Part shown: positions 7,917 through 16,035 of the stretch, piece by piece | How positions within the stretch are numbered: the first letter of the stretch is position 1 | Layout of the letters: the number at the start of each line of letters is the position of its first letter | From: Bacillota bacterium | GTDB lineage: Bacteria > Bacillota > Limnochordia > Limnochordales > ZCTH02-B6 | Length of the DNA: 39,589 bases | NCBI GenBank assembly: GCA_017656145.1 | Contig: JACDOI010000023.1 | Coordinates: forward strand, 1 to 39,589 | Direction: 5' to 3' | Program-made: the position numbers and the translations under genes | The notes under the pieces: model-generated | The model's input: only the letters and a program-made list of their open reading frames with translations | Databases searched by the model: none | Told to the model about the DNA's origin: nothing

Positions 7917-8891
7917 GTGTTGTTGAGGAAAGTCGGACCGATCCTGGCCGCGCTGGCTTTGATGCTGGCGGTGTCGCCGGCCGCGGCCGTGCAGGCGCAA
8001 CCTCTCCGGATTGGAATCACGCAGATCGTGGAGCACCCGGCTCTGGATGCGTCCCGCCAAGGTTTCATCGACCGGTTGGCCGAACTCGGTTACGAGCCCG
8101 GCGTCGACGTTATCTACGACATTCAGAGCGCGCAAGGCGACCTGGGGACCGCGAACACCATTGCGCAAAAGTTCGCTGCCGATCGGGTGGACCTAGTGCT
8201 GGCCATCGCGACGCCGACAGCCCAGGCGGTGGCCAACGTCATTAAAGATATTCCCATTTTGATTACGGCCGTCACGGATCCGGTCGCAGCCGAGCTTGTG
8301 GAGAGCATCGAGCGGCCGGGCACCAACGTGACGGGCACGTCCGACCTGACCCCGGTGCGGATGCAGCTGGAGCTGCTCAAGCGCCTGGTGCCGTCGGCTC
8401 GCCGGGTCGGGATCATTTATAACGCCGGCGAGGTGAACTCGGTGGTTCAGGTGAACCTGGCCAAGGAGGCCGCCCGGGATCTGGGCTTTTCCCTGGTAGA
8501 GGCGACGGCCGCCAACTCCTCGGAGGTGCTTCAGGCGGCGCAGTCGCTGCAAGGGCGGGTGGACGCGATCTATGTGCCCACCGATAACACGGTCGTGTCG
8601 GCCATCGAATCGGTGGTGCTCGTGGCCGAGCGGGCCCGGTTGCCGCTCATCGCCGGCGAGGAGCTGAGCGTGGAAAACGGTGCCCTGGCGACCATCGGGA
8701 TTGACTACTACCAGCTGGGGCGGCAGACCGCCGATATTGCCTACCGGGTCCTGCAAGGCGAAGATCCGGCGGAGATCCCCATTGAATACTTGGACGAGAT
8801 GAGCATCGTGATCAATTTGCGCGCGGCCGAGCGGATGGGCGTGGAAGTTCCCGCGAGCATCGTCGAGCAGGCCGCACGGGTCATCGAGTAA
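7917..8891 (+). CDS. ABC transporter substrate-binding protein (ABC_sub_bind/TrpX family)
   Basis: Secreted binding protein of about 324 residues. The N-terminus has a signal peptide (RKVGPILAALALMLAVSPAAAVQAQ), followed by two Rossmann-like lobes: PLRIGITQIVEHPALDASRQGFIDRLAELGY at the start, then the family-typical ADRVDLVLAIATPTAQAVAN...PILITAVTDPVAAELV and NVTGTSDLTPVRMQLELLKRLVPSARRVGIIYNAGEVNS. This family includes the TrpX component of tryptophan importers in Firmicutes. The ligand here could be tryptophan or another small molecule and is not proven. The GTG at 7917 is used because AAGGGG lies about 10 bases upstream and the signal peptide starts there. It heads a three-gene operon with a permease and an ATPase. 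Confidence 0.9.
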   Translation: MLLRKVGPILAALALMLAVSPAAAVQAQPLRIGITQIVEHPALDASRQGFIDRLAELGYEPGVDVIYDIQSAQGDLGTANTIAQKFAADRVDLVLAIATPTAQAVANVIKDIPILITAVTDPVAAELVESIERPGTNVTGTSDLTPVRMQLELLKRLVPSARRVGIIYNAGEVNSVVQVNLAKEAARDLGFSLVEATAANSSEVLQAAQSLQGRVDAIYVPTDNTVVSAIESVVLVAERARLPLIAGEELSVENGALATIGIDYYQLGRQTADIAYRVLQGEDPAEIPIEYLDEMSIVINLRAAERMGVEVPASIVEQAARVIE

Positions 8892-8898
8892 AGGTCTG

Positions 8899-8951
8899 CG
8901 GGGCGCGGGGGTGAAAGGCGGGGGACCTCTCGCCCTCCGCCCCCGTTTTTT
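8899..8951 (+). terminator. GC-rich imperfect hairpin with T6 tract
   Basis: After the binding-protein stop, G-rich blocks (8899-8924) can pair imperfectly with the C-rich block CCTCCGCCCCCG ending at 8945, directly followed by six T residues (8946-8951). It is located 31 bp before the permease start, so it would act as a partial terminator that sets the ratio of binding protein to membrane subunits. Confidence 0.45.
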
Positions 8952-8981
8952 CTCCTTGGCCTTGGGAAAGGATGGGAGTTC

Positions 8982-9923
8982 TTGAGCTGGTCCGCGCTGG
9001 GCGGGTCCCTGGAGCAGGGGCTCGCGTACGGAGTGCTGGCCCTCGGGGTATATTTGACGTTCCGCGTGTTGAACTTCGCCGACCTGACAGTGGAAGGCAG
9101 CTTCCCGCTGGGGGCCGCGGTCGCGGCGGTACTCATCGTGGGCGGAACACCTCCGGTCGTCGCCACCTTGGCCGCGGTGGCCCTGGGGATGGTGGCCGGC
9201 GCCGTCACCGGCCTGCTGAACACGAAAATGCGGATTAGCGGGCTTTTGGCCAGCATCCTGACGATGACCGCCCTGTACTCGGTCAACTTGAGGATTATGG
9301 GCCGGCCCAACGTCCCGCTGCTCCGGCAGCCGACGGTGTTCACGGAGCTTTCGGCCGCGGGATTCGATCATCCGCTGCAGGCCTTGATGTTGTTCGCCGC
9401 GGTGGCGTTCGGGCTTAAGCTTTTGCTTGACGCCTTTTTGGGAACCCAGCTGGGCCTCGCACTGCGGGCGACCGGTGACAACCCCCAAATGATCCGGAGT
9501 TTCGGCGTCAACACCGATTCCATGACGATTCTCGGTCTTGCCCTCTCCAACGGTCTTGTGTCCCTGGCCGGCGCGCTCATGGCGCAGTACCAGGGGTACG
9601 CCGATGTCGGGATGGGACTGGGAATGATCGTCGTCGGTCTTGCGTCGGTCATTCTCGGCAACGCGCTCGTGCGGCCGTCCACCGTAGCCCGGGGAACACT
9701 GGGGGCGCTTTTGGGATCGGTGCTGTACCGGCTGGCCATCTTTTTCGCCCTGCGGGCCGGGTTCGCCCCGACGGACCTGCGCATCGTGACGGCCGCCATC
9801 GTCATCCTCGCGTTGTCGGCTCCGGCCCTGCGGGAGAGTCTCGGCCGGGGCCGCCGGTTGCCGGCGCCGGCCGCCCGACCGGCACGCGGGTCGGTGTCGG
9901 CCAGCCGTGCGGAGGAGCGGTGA
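8982..9923 (+). CDS. ABC transporter permease (BPD_transp_2 type)
   Basis: Multi-spanning inner-membrane permease of 313 residues. The opening LEQGLAYGVLALGVYLTFRVLNFADLTVEGSFPLGAAVAA is typical of permeases paired with ABC_sub_bind-family binding proteins, as is the central LGLALRATGDNPQMIRSFGVNTDSMTILGLALSNGLVSLAGALMAQYQGYADV. Several further hydrophobic helices follow, and the C-terminus is a basic tail. The TTG start has GGAAAGGATGGGAG upstream and an acceptable spacing. The gene is separated from the binding-protein gene by 90 bp with a hairpin, and from the ATPase gene by only 3 bp. Confidence 0.9.
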   Translation: MSWSALGGSLEQGLAYGVLALGVYLTFRVLNFADLTVEGSFPLGAAVAAVLIVGGTPPVVATLAAVALGMVAGAVTGLLNTKMRISGLLASILTMTALYSVNLRIMGRPNVPLLRQPTVFTELSAAGFDHPLQALMLFAAVAFGLKLLLDAFLGTQLGLALRATGDNPQMIRSFGVNTDSMTILGLALSNGLVSLAGALMAQYQGYADVGMGLGMIVVGLASVILGNALVRPSTVARGTLGALLGSVLYRLAIFFALRAGFAPTDLRIVTAAIVILALSAPALRESLGRGRRLPAPAARPARGSVSASRAEER

Positions 9924-9926
9924 GCG

Positions 9927-10721
9927 ATGCTTGTGCTGAAACAGCTGACCAAGACGTTTCCCGTCGGCGGGGGGAGCGTCAAGACGGCGGTGTCGGATGT
10001 CAACCTGACGATCCCGACGGGGCAGTTTGTGACGGTCATCGGCAGCAACGGCGCCGGGAAGTCCACCCTGCTCAACCTGATCAGCGGCCGCCACTGGCCC
10101 GATTACGGCTCCATCGAATTGAACGGCGTTGATATCACCGCCTGGGGCGAGCACCGCCGCGCCGCCTACATCGGCCGGGTGTTCCAGGATCCGCTGCAAG
10201 GCACGGCGGGGTCCATGACTGTCGAGGAAAATTTGAGCATCGCCGAGTGCCGGGGACGGCGGCGCTCGCTTGGGCGAGGCGTGACCCGGGCCCGCCGGGA
10301 GCGGTACAAGGCGCTCTTGGCCCAGCTGGAGCTCGGGCTGGAACATCGGCTCAAGACCCCGGTCGCGGAGCTTTCCGGCGGCCAGCGCCAGTCCCTGTCG
10401 CTCATCATGGCCACCATGACGCGGCCGTCTCTTTTGCTTTTGGACGAGCACACCGCCGCCCTCGACCCGAAAACCGCGCTGCAAGTGCTCGCGTTAACCC
10501 GGCGGGTTGTGTCCGAGTACGGCTTGACGACGCTGATGGTGACCCACAACCTGGAGCACGCCCTGTTGATGGGCGATCGCACCATTATGATGCACGAGGG
10601 GCAAATCGTGCTCGACGTCGCAGGCGCTGAGCGGGCGGGGATGACGGTTTCCGATCTTTTGGAGCGGTTCACCCGCACCCGAGGTGAACGGATCGTGGAC
10701 GAGCGCCTCCTGCTTGGTTAA
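9927..10721 (+). CDS. ABC transporter ATP-binding protein (TrpZ-like)
   Basis: Cytoplasmic ATPase of 264 residues for the same importer. Walker A reads GSNGAGKST, the signature LSGGQRQ, and Walker B LLLLDEHTAALDPKT. The usual proline after the catalytic Glu is His here, a variant I associate with this transporter family. The switch His lies in MVTHNLEHALLMGD. The start ATG follows GGAGGAGCGG and is 3 bp after the permease stop. Gene order binding protein-permease-ATPase matches TrpXYZ-type systems. The C-terminal 20 residues (RTRGERIVDERLLLG) extend slightly past the usual fold. Confidence 0.93.
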   Translation: MLVLKQLTKTFPVGGGSVKTAVSDVNLTIPTGQFVTVIGSNGAGKSTLLNLISGRHWPDYGSIELNGVDITAWGEHRRAAYIGRVFQDPLQGTAGSMTVEENLSIAECRGRRRSLGRGVTRARRERYKALLAQLELGLEHRLKTPVAELSGGQRQSLSLIMATMTRPSLLLLDEHTAALDPKTALQVLALTRRVVSEYGLTTLMVTHNLEHALLMGDRTIMMHEGQIVLDVAGAERAGMTVSDLLERFTRTRGERIVDERLLLG

Positions 10722-10861
10722 TCCTCGCAAATGTTTTGTGCTGTCACTGAACTCGCTTGAAGAGGACTTTCCCTCGGTAGCGGCGAACGAAACGTGAACA
10801 TTGCGCGTTTGATGGGGTTTTATCGGTATACGAAGGATCAATCAGGCAGGAGGCGAGACTG

Positions 10862-11971
10862 GTGAGCGAGGGGGCCATCACGCGGCGGGCCTTTCTCAAG
10901 AAGACGGGGGCGGCGTTGGCCGGGGCGAGCGTCTTTTCTTCTGTTCCCCACTTTTGGGTGAAGGCTCAGAGCCGGCCGTTGCAGGTGGCGGTCTACGGAG
11001 GCATTTTCAAGGAAGTTTTGGACGACGTCTTGTTCGCGCCGTTCCGGCGGGACACCGGGATTGCCGTGGAGTCGCGGCCGGCGCCTACAGGTCCGGAGAT
11101 GTACGCCCAAATCCGCACCGCGGTGCAGCAGGGACAGGCCCCGGTGGATGTGGCCATTCTCGCTTCCAGCTGGGCCATCCGGGGTGCCCGGGAGCGGATG
11201 TGGTTCCCGCTTCCGGAGCATACCCTTCCCAACATTCAACATGTGCCCGATACGCTACGGCGCTACAGCGACGATGGGCTTGTGTCGGTAGCCGCTTTGG
11301 CGTGGTACATCAACCTCGTGTACAACGAGATGTTCATCCGGGAAGCGCCGACGGGTTGGGCGGACTTGTGGAATCCCGCCTACAGCGGCCAGTTGGGGCT
11401 TTTGGCCCATGCCAACAACAGCTTCCTCCTGGACATTACGGCCCACACGTTCTTTGGCGGGCCGGAAGTGCTGCAGACGCAAGACGGCGTTATGGAGGTC
11501 ATGTCGAAGCTCGCGGAAGTGCGGCCCCACGTCCGCATGTGGTATCTCAACGAGGCCACCTTCCAGGCTGCCCTGGTGAGCGGCGAGGTACCCATGGGCC
11601 AGCTTTACAACGACGTCACCCAGGTGCTGGTGGACGAGGGCGCTCCGGTCGTGTCGGTGTTTCCCAAGGAAGGACCTGTCATGGACCGGGGCGAGTGGGT
11701 CATTCTCAAGACGTCACCGCTTTTGGCAGCCGCGGAGGAATTCGTCAACTACGCCTGCCGCCCGGACGTGCAGGAGCGGATCACGACCAACCTGTACACG
11801 ATCCCGACGGTCCGCGAAGATCTCATCAACGTCAGCGACGACATCCGCCGGCGGGTCATTGGGCCGGGCGCAGAGCGATCCATCGTGCCTCAATACCACA
11901 TTTACATGGACTGGGAAGAGTGGATCAACGAGCGCTGGCAGGAACTGATCGTCACCAGCGCCGTGGATTGA
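10862..11971 (+). CDS. potD: Tat-exported extracellular solute-binding protein, PotD/PotF-like
   Basis: Binding protein of 369 residues related to spermidine/putrescine binding proteins. The N-terminus carries a twin-arginine signal (TRRAFLKK, then GAALAGASVFSSVPHFWVKA), implying export of the folded protein by the Tat system. The mature part has the family-1 pattern LQVAVYGGIFKEVLDDVLFAPFRRDTGIAVE, WYINLVYNEMF, and LWNPAYSGQLGLL. The GTG start has GGCAGGAGG about 8 bases upstream. The genes for a PotA-like ATPase, two permeases and an agmatinase-family enzyme follow, so a polyamine or guanidino compound is the likely ligand, but this is inference from context. Confidence 0.88.
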   Translation: MSEGAITRRAFLKKTGAALAGASVFSSVPHFWVKAQSRPLQVAVYGGIFKEVLDDVLFAPFRRDTGIAVESRPAPTGPEMYAQIRTAVQQGQAPVDVAILASSWAIRGARERMWFPLPEHTLPNIQHVPDTLRRYSDDGLVSVAALAWYINLVYNEMFIREAPTGWADLWNPAYSGQLGLLAHANNSFLLDITAHTFFGGPEVLQTQDGVMEVMSKLAEVRPHVRMWYLNEATFQAALVSGEVPMGQLYNDVTQVLVDEGAPVVSVFPKEGPVMDRGEWVILKTSPLLAAAEEFVNYACRPDVQERITTNLYTIPTVREDLINVSDDIRRRVIGPGAERSIVPQYHIYMDWEEWINERWQELIVTSAVD

Positions 11972-11986
11972 AACCACCGGCCCCAG

Positions 11987-12016
11987 GGGCGGGCGGAATC
12001 CAGGCCCGCCCTTTCT
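11987..12016 (+). terminator. Rho-independent-type hairpin after potD-like gene
   Basis: GGGCGGGC (11987-11994) pairs perfectly with GCCCGCCC (12004-12011) around a 9-nt loop, followed by TTTCT. It sits 16 bp past the binding-protein stop and 41 bp before the ATPase start. Because the T-tract is short, partial read-through into the transporter genes is likely. Confidence 0.65.
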
Positions 12017-12056
12017 ATGCCCGAGATCGGCGCTAGCGAGGGAGGATAAGCCGTTC

Positions 12057-13217
12057 GTGAGCCAGGTCGATCTCGTCGAGGTGACCAAGACGTTTCCTGG
12101 CGGGGTAAAGGCGGTAGACGGGGTGTCGCTGACGGTCCGGCAGGGCGAGTTTTTGACCCTGCTTGGCCCAAGCGGCTGCGGCAAGACGACAAGCCTCCGG
12201 ATGATCGCCGGGTTCGAGCAGCCCGACGCGGGTCGGGTGCTCATCGGAGGCCGCGACGTGACGCGGGTGCCACCCTATGAGCGGGACACGGGGATGGTGT
12301 TCCAGTCGCTGGCCCTGTTTCCGCACATGAGCGTATTGGACAACGTTCTGTACGGATTGCGCATGCGGGGAGTGAGCCGGACGGAGGCCGAGCGGCGAGC
12401 CCGGGAGATGCTGGCACTCGTGCAGCTTTCGGGCTATGAACACCGGCGTCCTCACCAATTGTCCGGGGGACAGCGGCAGCGGGTGGCGTTTGCCCGGGCC
12501 TTAGCCGTCAATCCGTCCATCTTTCTTTTGGATGAGCCGTTCGCGGCGCTGGATGCCAAGATCCGGGACGAATTGCAGGTCGAGCTCCGGCGCCTGCAGC
12601 AGCGGGTCGGCATTACCACGGTGTTCGTCACCCACAATCAGCGGGAAGCCATGACGCTAAGCGATCGCATCGCCGTCATGCGGGACGGCCGGATCGAACA
12701 GATCGGGAGCCCCCAGGAGATCTACGAGGACCCGGCGACGGTGTTCGTAGCCGGGTTTGTCGGGATGACCAACCTGTTCCGCGGCCATGTCGTCGAGCGG
12801 GCCGGACGCCGGGTGAGGGTGAAGACCGAAGAAGGCTTCGTGGTTGAAGCGGAGCTCGGTGCCGGCACCGGAAACGGGGCGAGCAAAGACTCGGCCGCGG
12901 CCGGCGACGTCGCCCCGGGGAAGCCCGTCACCGTGTCGGTGCGGCCGGAATCGGTGCGCCTTGAGCCCCGGGACCAAGACGCTCGGGGCGGGAGTCCGGC
13001 CGGCGTCGATCCCTCCGGCGGCGGGCAGGGCGGCATCCCGGTGACCGTTGACCTCATCCGGTTTGTCGGCGAGCTGATCGAATACCACCTCTACACCCCG
13101 GGAGGCCAAGAAATCATTGGCACGTACCAGCGGGGACAGCGCACGCTCTCCATGGGCCAAGGCGGTGCGGCGATAGTCCGGTTCGATCCCAAGGAGGCCC
13201 GGGTGCTGTGGCGGTAG
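12057..13217 (+). CDS. potA: ABC transporter ATP-binding protein, PotA-like
   Basis: ATPase of 386 residues. Walker A GPSGCGKTT, Q-loop MVFQSLALFPHMSV, signature LSGGQRQRVAFARALA and Walker B IFLLDEPFAALDAKIR are all intact, and the switch is VTHNQREAMTLSDRIAVM. The C-terminal third is a TOBE/MOP-type regulatory domain (VSVRPESVRLEP...). It is interrupted by a low-complexity linker rich in Gly, Ala and Ser (AGTGNGASKDSAAAGD and GSPAGVDPSGGGQGG). The GTG start has GGGAGGATAAG upstream. The stop overlaps the start of the first permease gene by 10 bp, implying coupled translation. Confidence 0.93.
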   Translation: MSQVDLVEVTKTFPGGVKAVDGVSLTVRQGEFLTLLGPSGCGKTTSLRMIAGFEQPDAGRVLIGGRDVTRVPPYERDTGMVFQSLALFPHMSVLDNVLYGLRMRGVSRTEAERRAREMLALVQLSGYEHRRPHQLSGGQRQRVAFARALAVNPSIFLLDEPFAALDAKIRDELQVELRRLQQRVGITTVFVTHNQREAMTLSDRIAVMRDGRIEQIGSPQEIYEDPATVFVAGFVGMTNLFRGHVVERAGRRVRVKTEEGFVVEAELGAGTGNGASKDSAAAGDVAPGKPVTVSVRPESVRLEPRDQDARGGSPAGVDPSGGGQGGIPVTVDLIRFVGELIEYHLYTPGGQEIIGTYQRGQRTLSMGQGGAAIVRFDPKEARVLWR

Positions 13218-14113
13218 CCGGCGGTGGGTCCCGATCTGCAAAGCAGGCCAATCGGCTGGTCTACCTGCTTTTGGCGTATCCCGGCGGGATGCTGGTTGTG
13301 TTTTTCCTGGTGCCGCTCATTATGCTGGTGGTGTTCAGCGTTTACCGCAACATCCCCGGCGGCGGCTGGGAGACCGCATTCACCTGGGACAACTACGTGC
13401 GGGCGTTTGAGCGAGGGCTTTACCGGGACCGGCTCGTGTTCACCTTGCAGCTTTCGGCCCTGACAGCGCTCATCTGCCTTGCGATGGGATATCCGTTCAC
13501 GTATTACCTAGCCCGCCGGGCATCTCCCCTTGTGCGGCGGATAGGGCTTGCAGCTACCATCAGTACGCTGTGGCTCACGTACGTGGTGCGCTCCTACGCC
13601 TGGTCGGTGTTGCTGTCGTCCACCAGCGGCATCGGCCGGCTGCTGTTTTGGCTTGGGCTAACGGAGCGGCCGGTGGGCTACGCCCCGGGATATGTGGCTA
13701 CGCTCATCGGGATGGTCTACGCGTTCTTGCCGTTCATGATCTTGTCGCTGTACGGATCGTTGCGGGCGGTCGACCCGTCGATGGAGGAAGCGTCCATGAA
13801 CTTGGGCGCCCGGCCGTGGCGCACGTTTTGGCACGTGGTGCTCCCCCTCTCGTGGCCTGGGGCAGCGTCAGGGACGCTTCTGGTGTTTTTGTTGGCCATG
13901 GGCAACTACGTGGTGCCGAGCATCCTGGGCCAGCCCGCACAGTGGACGATGCCCGTCATCATCACCAACCAAGTGATGTACGAGTCCAATGTGCCCTTCG
14001 GAGCTGCCATCTCGGTGGTGCTCATGGCCGTGTTGGGACTGGTTCTTTTCGCAGCCGGGAAGCTTCTGGGCGCGGCCCGCATGAATCCGTATCCGGGGCG
14101 CCGGGACAGCTAG
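13208..14113 (+). CDS. potB: ABC transporter permease, PotB-like
   Basis: Inner-membrane permease of 301 residues with six predicted helices; the first is LLLAYPGGMLVVFFLVPLIMLVVFSVY. The PotB/PotH-type segment TLWLTYVVRSYAWSVLLSSTSGIGRLLFWLGL is present, as is the coupling EAA loop EEASMNLGARPWRTFWHVVLPLSWPG. The GTG start overlaps the end of the ATPase gene. It pairs with the next permease as the heterodimeric channel of the polyamine-type importer. Confidence 0.92.
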   Translation: MAVAGGGSRSAKQANRLVYLLLAYPGGMLVVFFLVPLIMLVVFSVYRNIPGGGWETAFTWDNYVRAFERGLYRDRLVFTLQLSALTALICLAMGYPFTYYLARRASPLVRRIGLAATISTLWLTYVVRSYAWSVLLSSTSGIGRLLFWLGLTERPVGYAPGYVATLIGMVYAFLPFMILSLYGSLRAVDPSMEEASMNLGARPWRTFWHVVLPLSWPGAASGTLLVFLLAMGNYVVPSILGQPAQWTMPVIITNQVMYESNVPFGAAISVVLMAVLGLVLFAAGKLLGAARMNPYPGRRDS

Positions 14114-14144
14114 CCCTTTCCGGTGGAGGAGGTCGAAAACCGGT

Positions 14145-15029
14145 ATGGCCAACGCAGGCCCAAGACCCGCGCCATCCCGGCCGGGCAACGGGGAGGACAT
14201 GGGCGCGGGCATCGGCCCGGTCCTTGAGCGACCAAGTCGGCGGCGGTGGCCCGATCCGTCCCTGGCGCTGGTGGGGACAACATTTTGGGTCGTGCTGGCG
14301 TTCATCGTCGTGCCCTTAGGCGTGCTCGCAGCCGTGTCGGTCCATCCGGGCCGGTTCATGACGTTCCCGCCCCAGGGCTTCTCGTTGCGCTGGTACCAGA
14401 CGCTGCTGACGAGCTCCCAGTGGCTCGAAGCCATTCGCAACAGCCTCGTCGTTGCGCTGGGGTCGGCTGTGTTGGCTACGTCCATCGCGCTGGTGCTGGC
14501 GCTGGTGCTCGACCGCTACCCAGTGCGGTTCGGCGAATACATGCGCCGGCTTGGGATGATGCCGCTGTTTTTGCCGCCGGTCATCATGGGCGTGGCATTT
14601 GTGGCCTTCTTTTATGAGATCGGGTTTTCAGGCCGGATAGAAAACCTGATCATCGCCCACGGCATCTTCAACGCGCCGTTTCCGTTGCTTTTGATCTCTT
14701 CCGGGCTCAGCAAAGTGAACCGGGAGCTGGAGGAATCGGCCATGAACCTGGGGGCTCGGCCCGCGACGGTGCTGCGGACGGTGACCTTGCCCCTCATCCG
14801 GGCCGACGTGTTCGCGGGCGTGTTGTTTGCCTTTCTGTTGTCGCTGAATGAGTACATCGTCGCGTTTTTGGTGTCCGGGTTCACGGTGGTGACGCTGCCC
14901 ATCGAAATTTTTTCCTCGCTGCGGTACTCGTTCTCGCCGGTCATCGCGGCCGCGTCGGTGCTGTTCATCGCGGGCACCGGTTTTCTTGTGTGGCTCGCCG
15001 ACCGGCTGGCCGGGGGGCTTTGGGACTAA
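14145..15029 (+). CDS. potC: ABC transporter permease, PotC-like
   Basis: Second permease, 294 residues. A non-conserved, Pro/Arg/Gly-rich N-terminal extension of about 40 residues precedes the first helix (LVGTTFWVVLAFIVVPLGVLAAVSV). PotC/PotI-like features are PQGFSLRWYQTLLTSSQWLEAIRNSLVVALGSAVLATSIALVLAL and the EAA loop EESAMNLGARPATVLRTVTLPLIRADV. A GGAGGAGG element lies about 14 bases before the ATG, rather far, so a slightly later start is possible. It is 31 bp after the PotB-like gene. Confidence 0.9.
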   Translation: MANAGPRPAPSRPGNGEDMGAGIGPVLERPSRRRWPDPSLALVGTTFWVVLAFIVVPLGVLAAVSVHPGRFMTFPPQGFSLRWYQTLLTSSQWLEAIRNSLVVALGSAVLATSIALVLALVLDRYPVRFGEYMRRLGMMPLFLPPVIMGVAFVAFFYEIGFSGRIENLIIAHGIFNAPFPLLLISSGLSKVNRELEESAMNLGARPATVLRTVTLPLIRADVFAGVLFAFLLSLNEYIVAFLVSGFTVVTLPIEIFSSLRYSFSPVIAAASVLFIAGTGFLVWLADRLAGGLWD

Positions 15030-15071
15030 CCGCTTTCCAACCCAGATTTGTCGCAGCAAGGAGGAATCGCA

Positions 15072-16016
15072 ATGTCCAACTATCGCCCGCCGAGCGCGAT
15101 GGAGATTCCCCGGTTTGCAGGGATTCGCACCTTCATGCGCCTTCCGCATGTGACCGGTTTGGCCGGAGTCGATGTGGCGGTGGTGGGCTTGCCGTTTGAC
15201 ACCGGAGCCAGCTACCGGGTGGGAGCCCGCTTCGGCCCCGAGGCCATCCGCCGCGGTTCCGCGCTGTTGCGGCCGTACAATCCGCACCACCGGATCAACT
15301 TGTTTGAGTTCATCTCCGCGGTGGACTACGGCGATTTGCCCGTCGTCCCCGGGTTCATCGAGGACTCGTACCGGCGCATCGAGGAGGGCTTGGCACCGGT
15401 CATCGGGGCGGGTGCGCTGCCCCTTTGCCTCGGGGGCGATCATTCGGTGACCTTGGCCGAGCTGCGAGCGCTTTACCGGCGCTACGGCCGCTTGGGCGTC
15501 ATCCAGGTGGACGCCCACGGCGATACGTGGGACAACTACTGGGGCAAGCAGTACACCCATGGAACCGTCTTCCGGAGGGCCGCGGAGGAAGGGCTGCTCG
15601 ACCCGGACCGGGTGATCCAGATCGGCCTGCGGGGCCCGTTGTACGGTCAGGAAGATTACGAGGAGGGGCGGCGGCTCGGATTTGACCTGGTGCCCATGGA
15701 TGAAGTGCGGCGGCTGGGCTTGTCCGAGGTCATCGACCGGGCCCGCCGGCGGGCGGGTGAGGGGCCGGTGTTTCTCTCCTTCGACATCGACAGCGTGGAC
15801 CCGGCGTTCGCCCCGGGCACGGGCACGCCCGAAGTCGGCGGGTTTGCCAGCCACGAGGCGCTCGCGCTCTTGCGGGGCCTGGCTGGAGTCGACCTCGTCG
15901 GCGCGGATGTGGTCGAGGTGCTTCCTGCCTTCGACGTCGCCGAGATCACCGCGATGCTTGCGGCCAACGTGGCCTACGAGATTCTGTCGCTCATCGCCGT
16001 CAAGCGCCGGGACTGA
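15072..16016 (+). CDS. Agmatinase/arginase family ureohydrolase
   Basis: Predicted binuclear-manganese amidinohydrolase of 314 residues that would remove urea from a guanidino compound. Metal ligands are seen in GGDHS (121-125, His124), VDAHGD (Asp147, His149, Asp151) and SFDIDSVDP (Asp238, Asp240). THGT at about 162-165 is in the substrate-site position. The sequence DTWDNYWGKQYTHGT resembles agmatinase/guanidinobutyrase-like members more than true arginases. The ATG at 15072 follows AAGGAGGAATCGC at ideal spacing; an earlier in-frame TTG lies upstream of that site. It is 42 bp after the polyamine-type permease gene, so import followed by conversion to putrescine or an analogous amine is a sound inference. 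The exact substrate (agmatine, 4-guanidinobutyrate, other) remains open. Confidence 0.88.
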   Translation: MSNYRPPSAMEIPRFAGIRTFMRLPHVTGLAGVDVAVVGLPFDTGASYRVGARFGPEAIRRGSALLRPYNPHHRINLFEFISAVDYGDLPVVPGFIEDSYRRIEEGLAPVIGAGALPLCLGGDHSVTLAELRALYRRYGRLGVIQVDAHGDTWDNYWGKQYTHGTVFRRAAEEGLLDPDRVIQIGLRGPLYGQEDYEEGRRLGFDLVPMDEVRRLGLSEVIDRARRRAGEGPVFLSFDIDSVDPAFAPGTGTPEVGGFASHEALALLRGLAGVDLVGADVVEVLPAFDVAEITAMLAANVAYEILSLIAVKRRD

Positions 16017-16035
16017 GAAGCCCGCCGGCGCCGGG

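Noticed and set aside
8193-10484. A 763-codon minus-strand open frame opposite the TrpXYZ-like operon
   Set aside because: The translation is low-complexity and rich in Arg, His, Gly and Gln. It spans three well-defined plus-strand genes and intergenic DNA, so it is a shadow frame.
10801-10832. Promoter TTGCGC...TATACG before the potD-like gene
   Set aside because: The spacer is 20 bp, too long for a normal sigma-A promoter, and the -35 is poor.
16017-16035. Bidirectional terminator between the convergent agmatinase-type and aminotransferase genes
   Set aside because: GCCGGC repeats could pair, but the arms reach into the aminotransferase coding end and no T-run exists on either strand.
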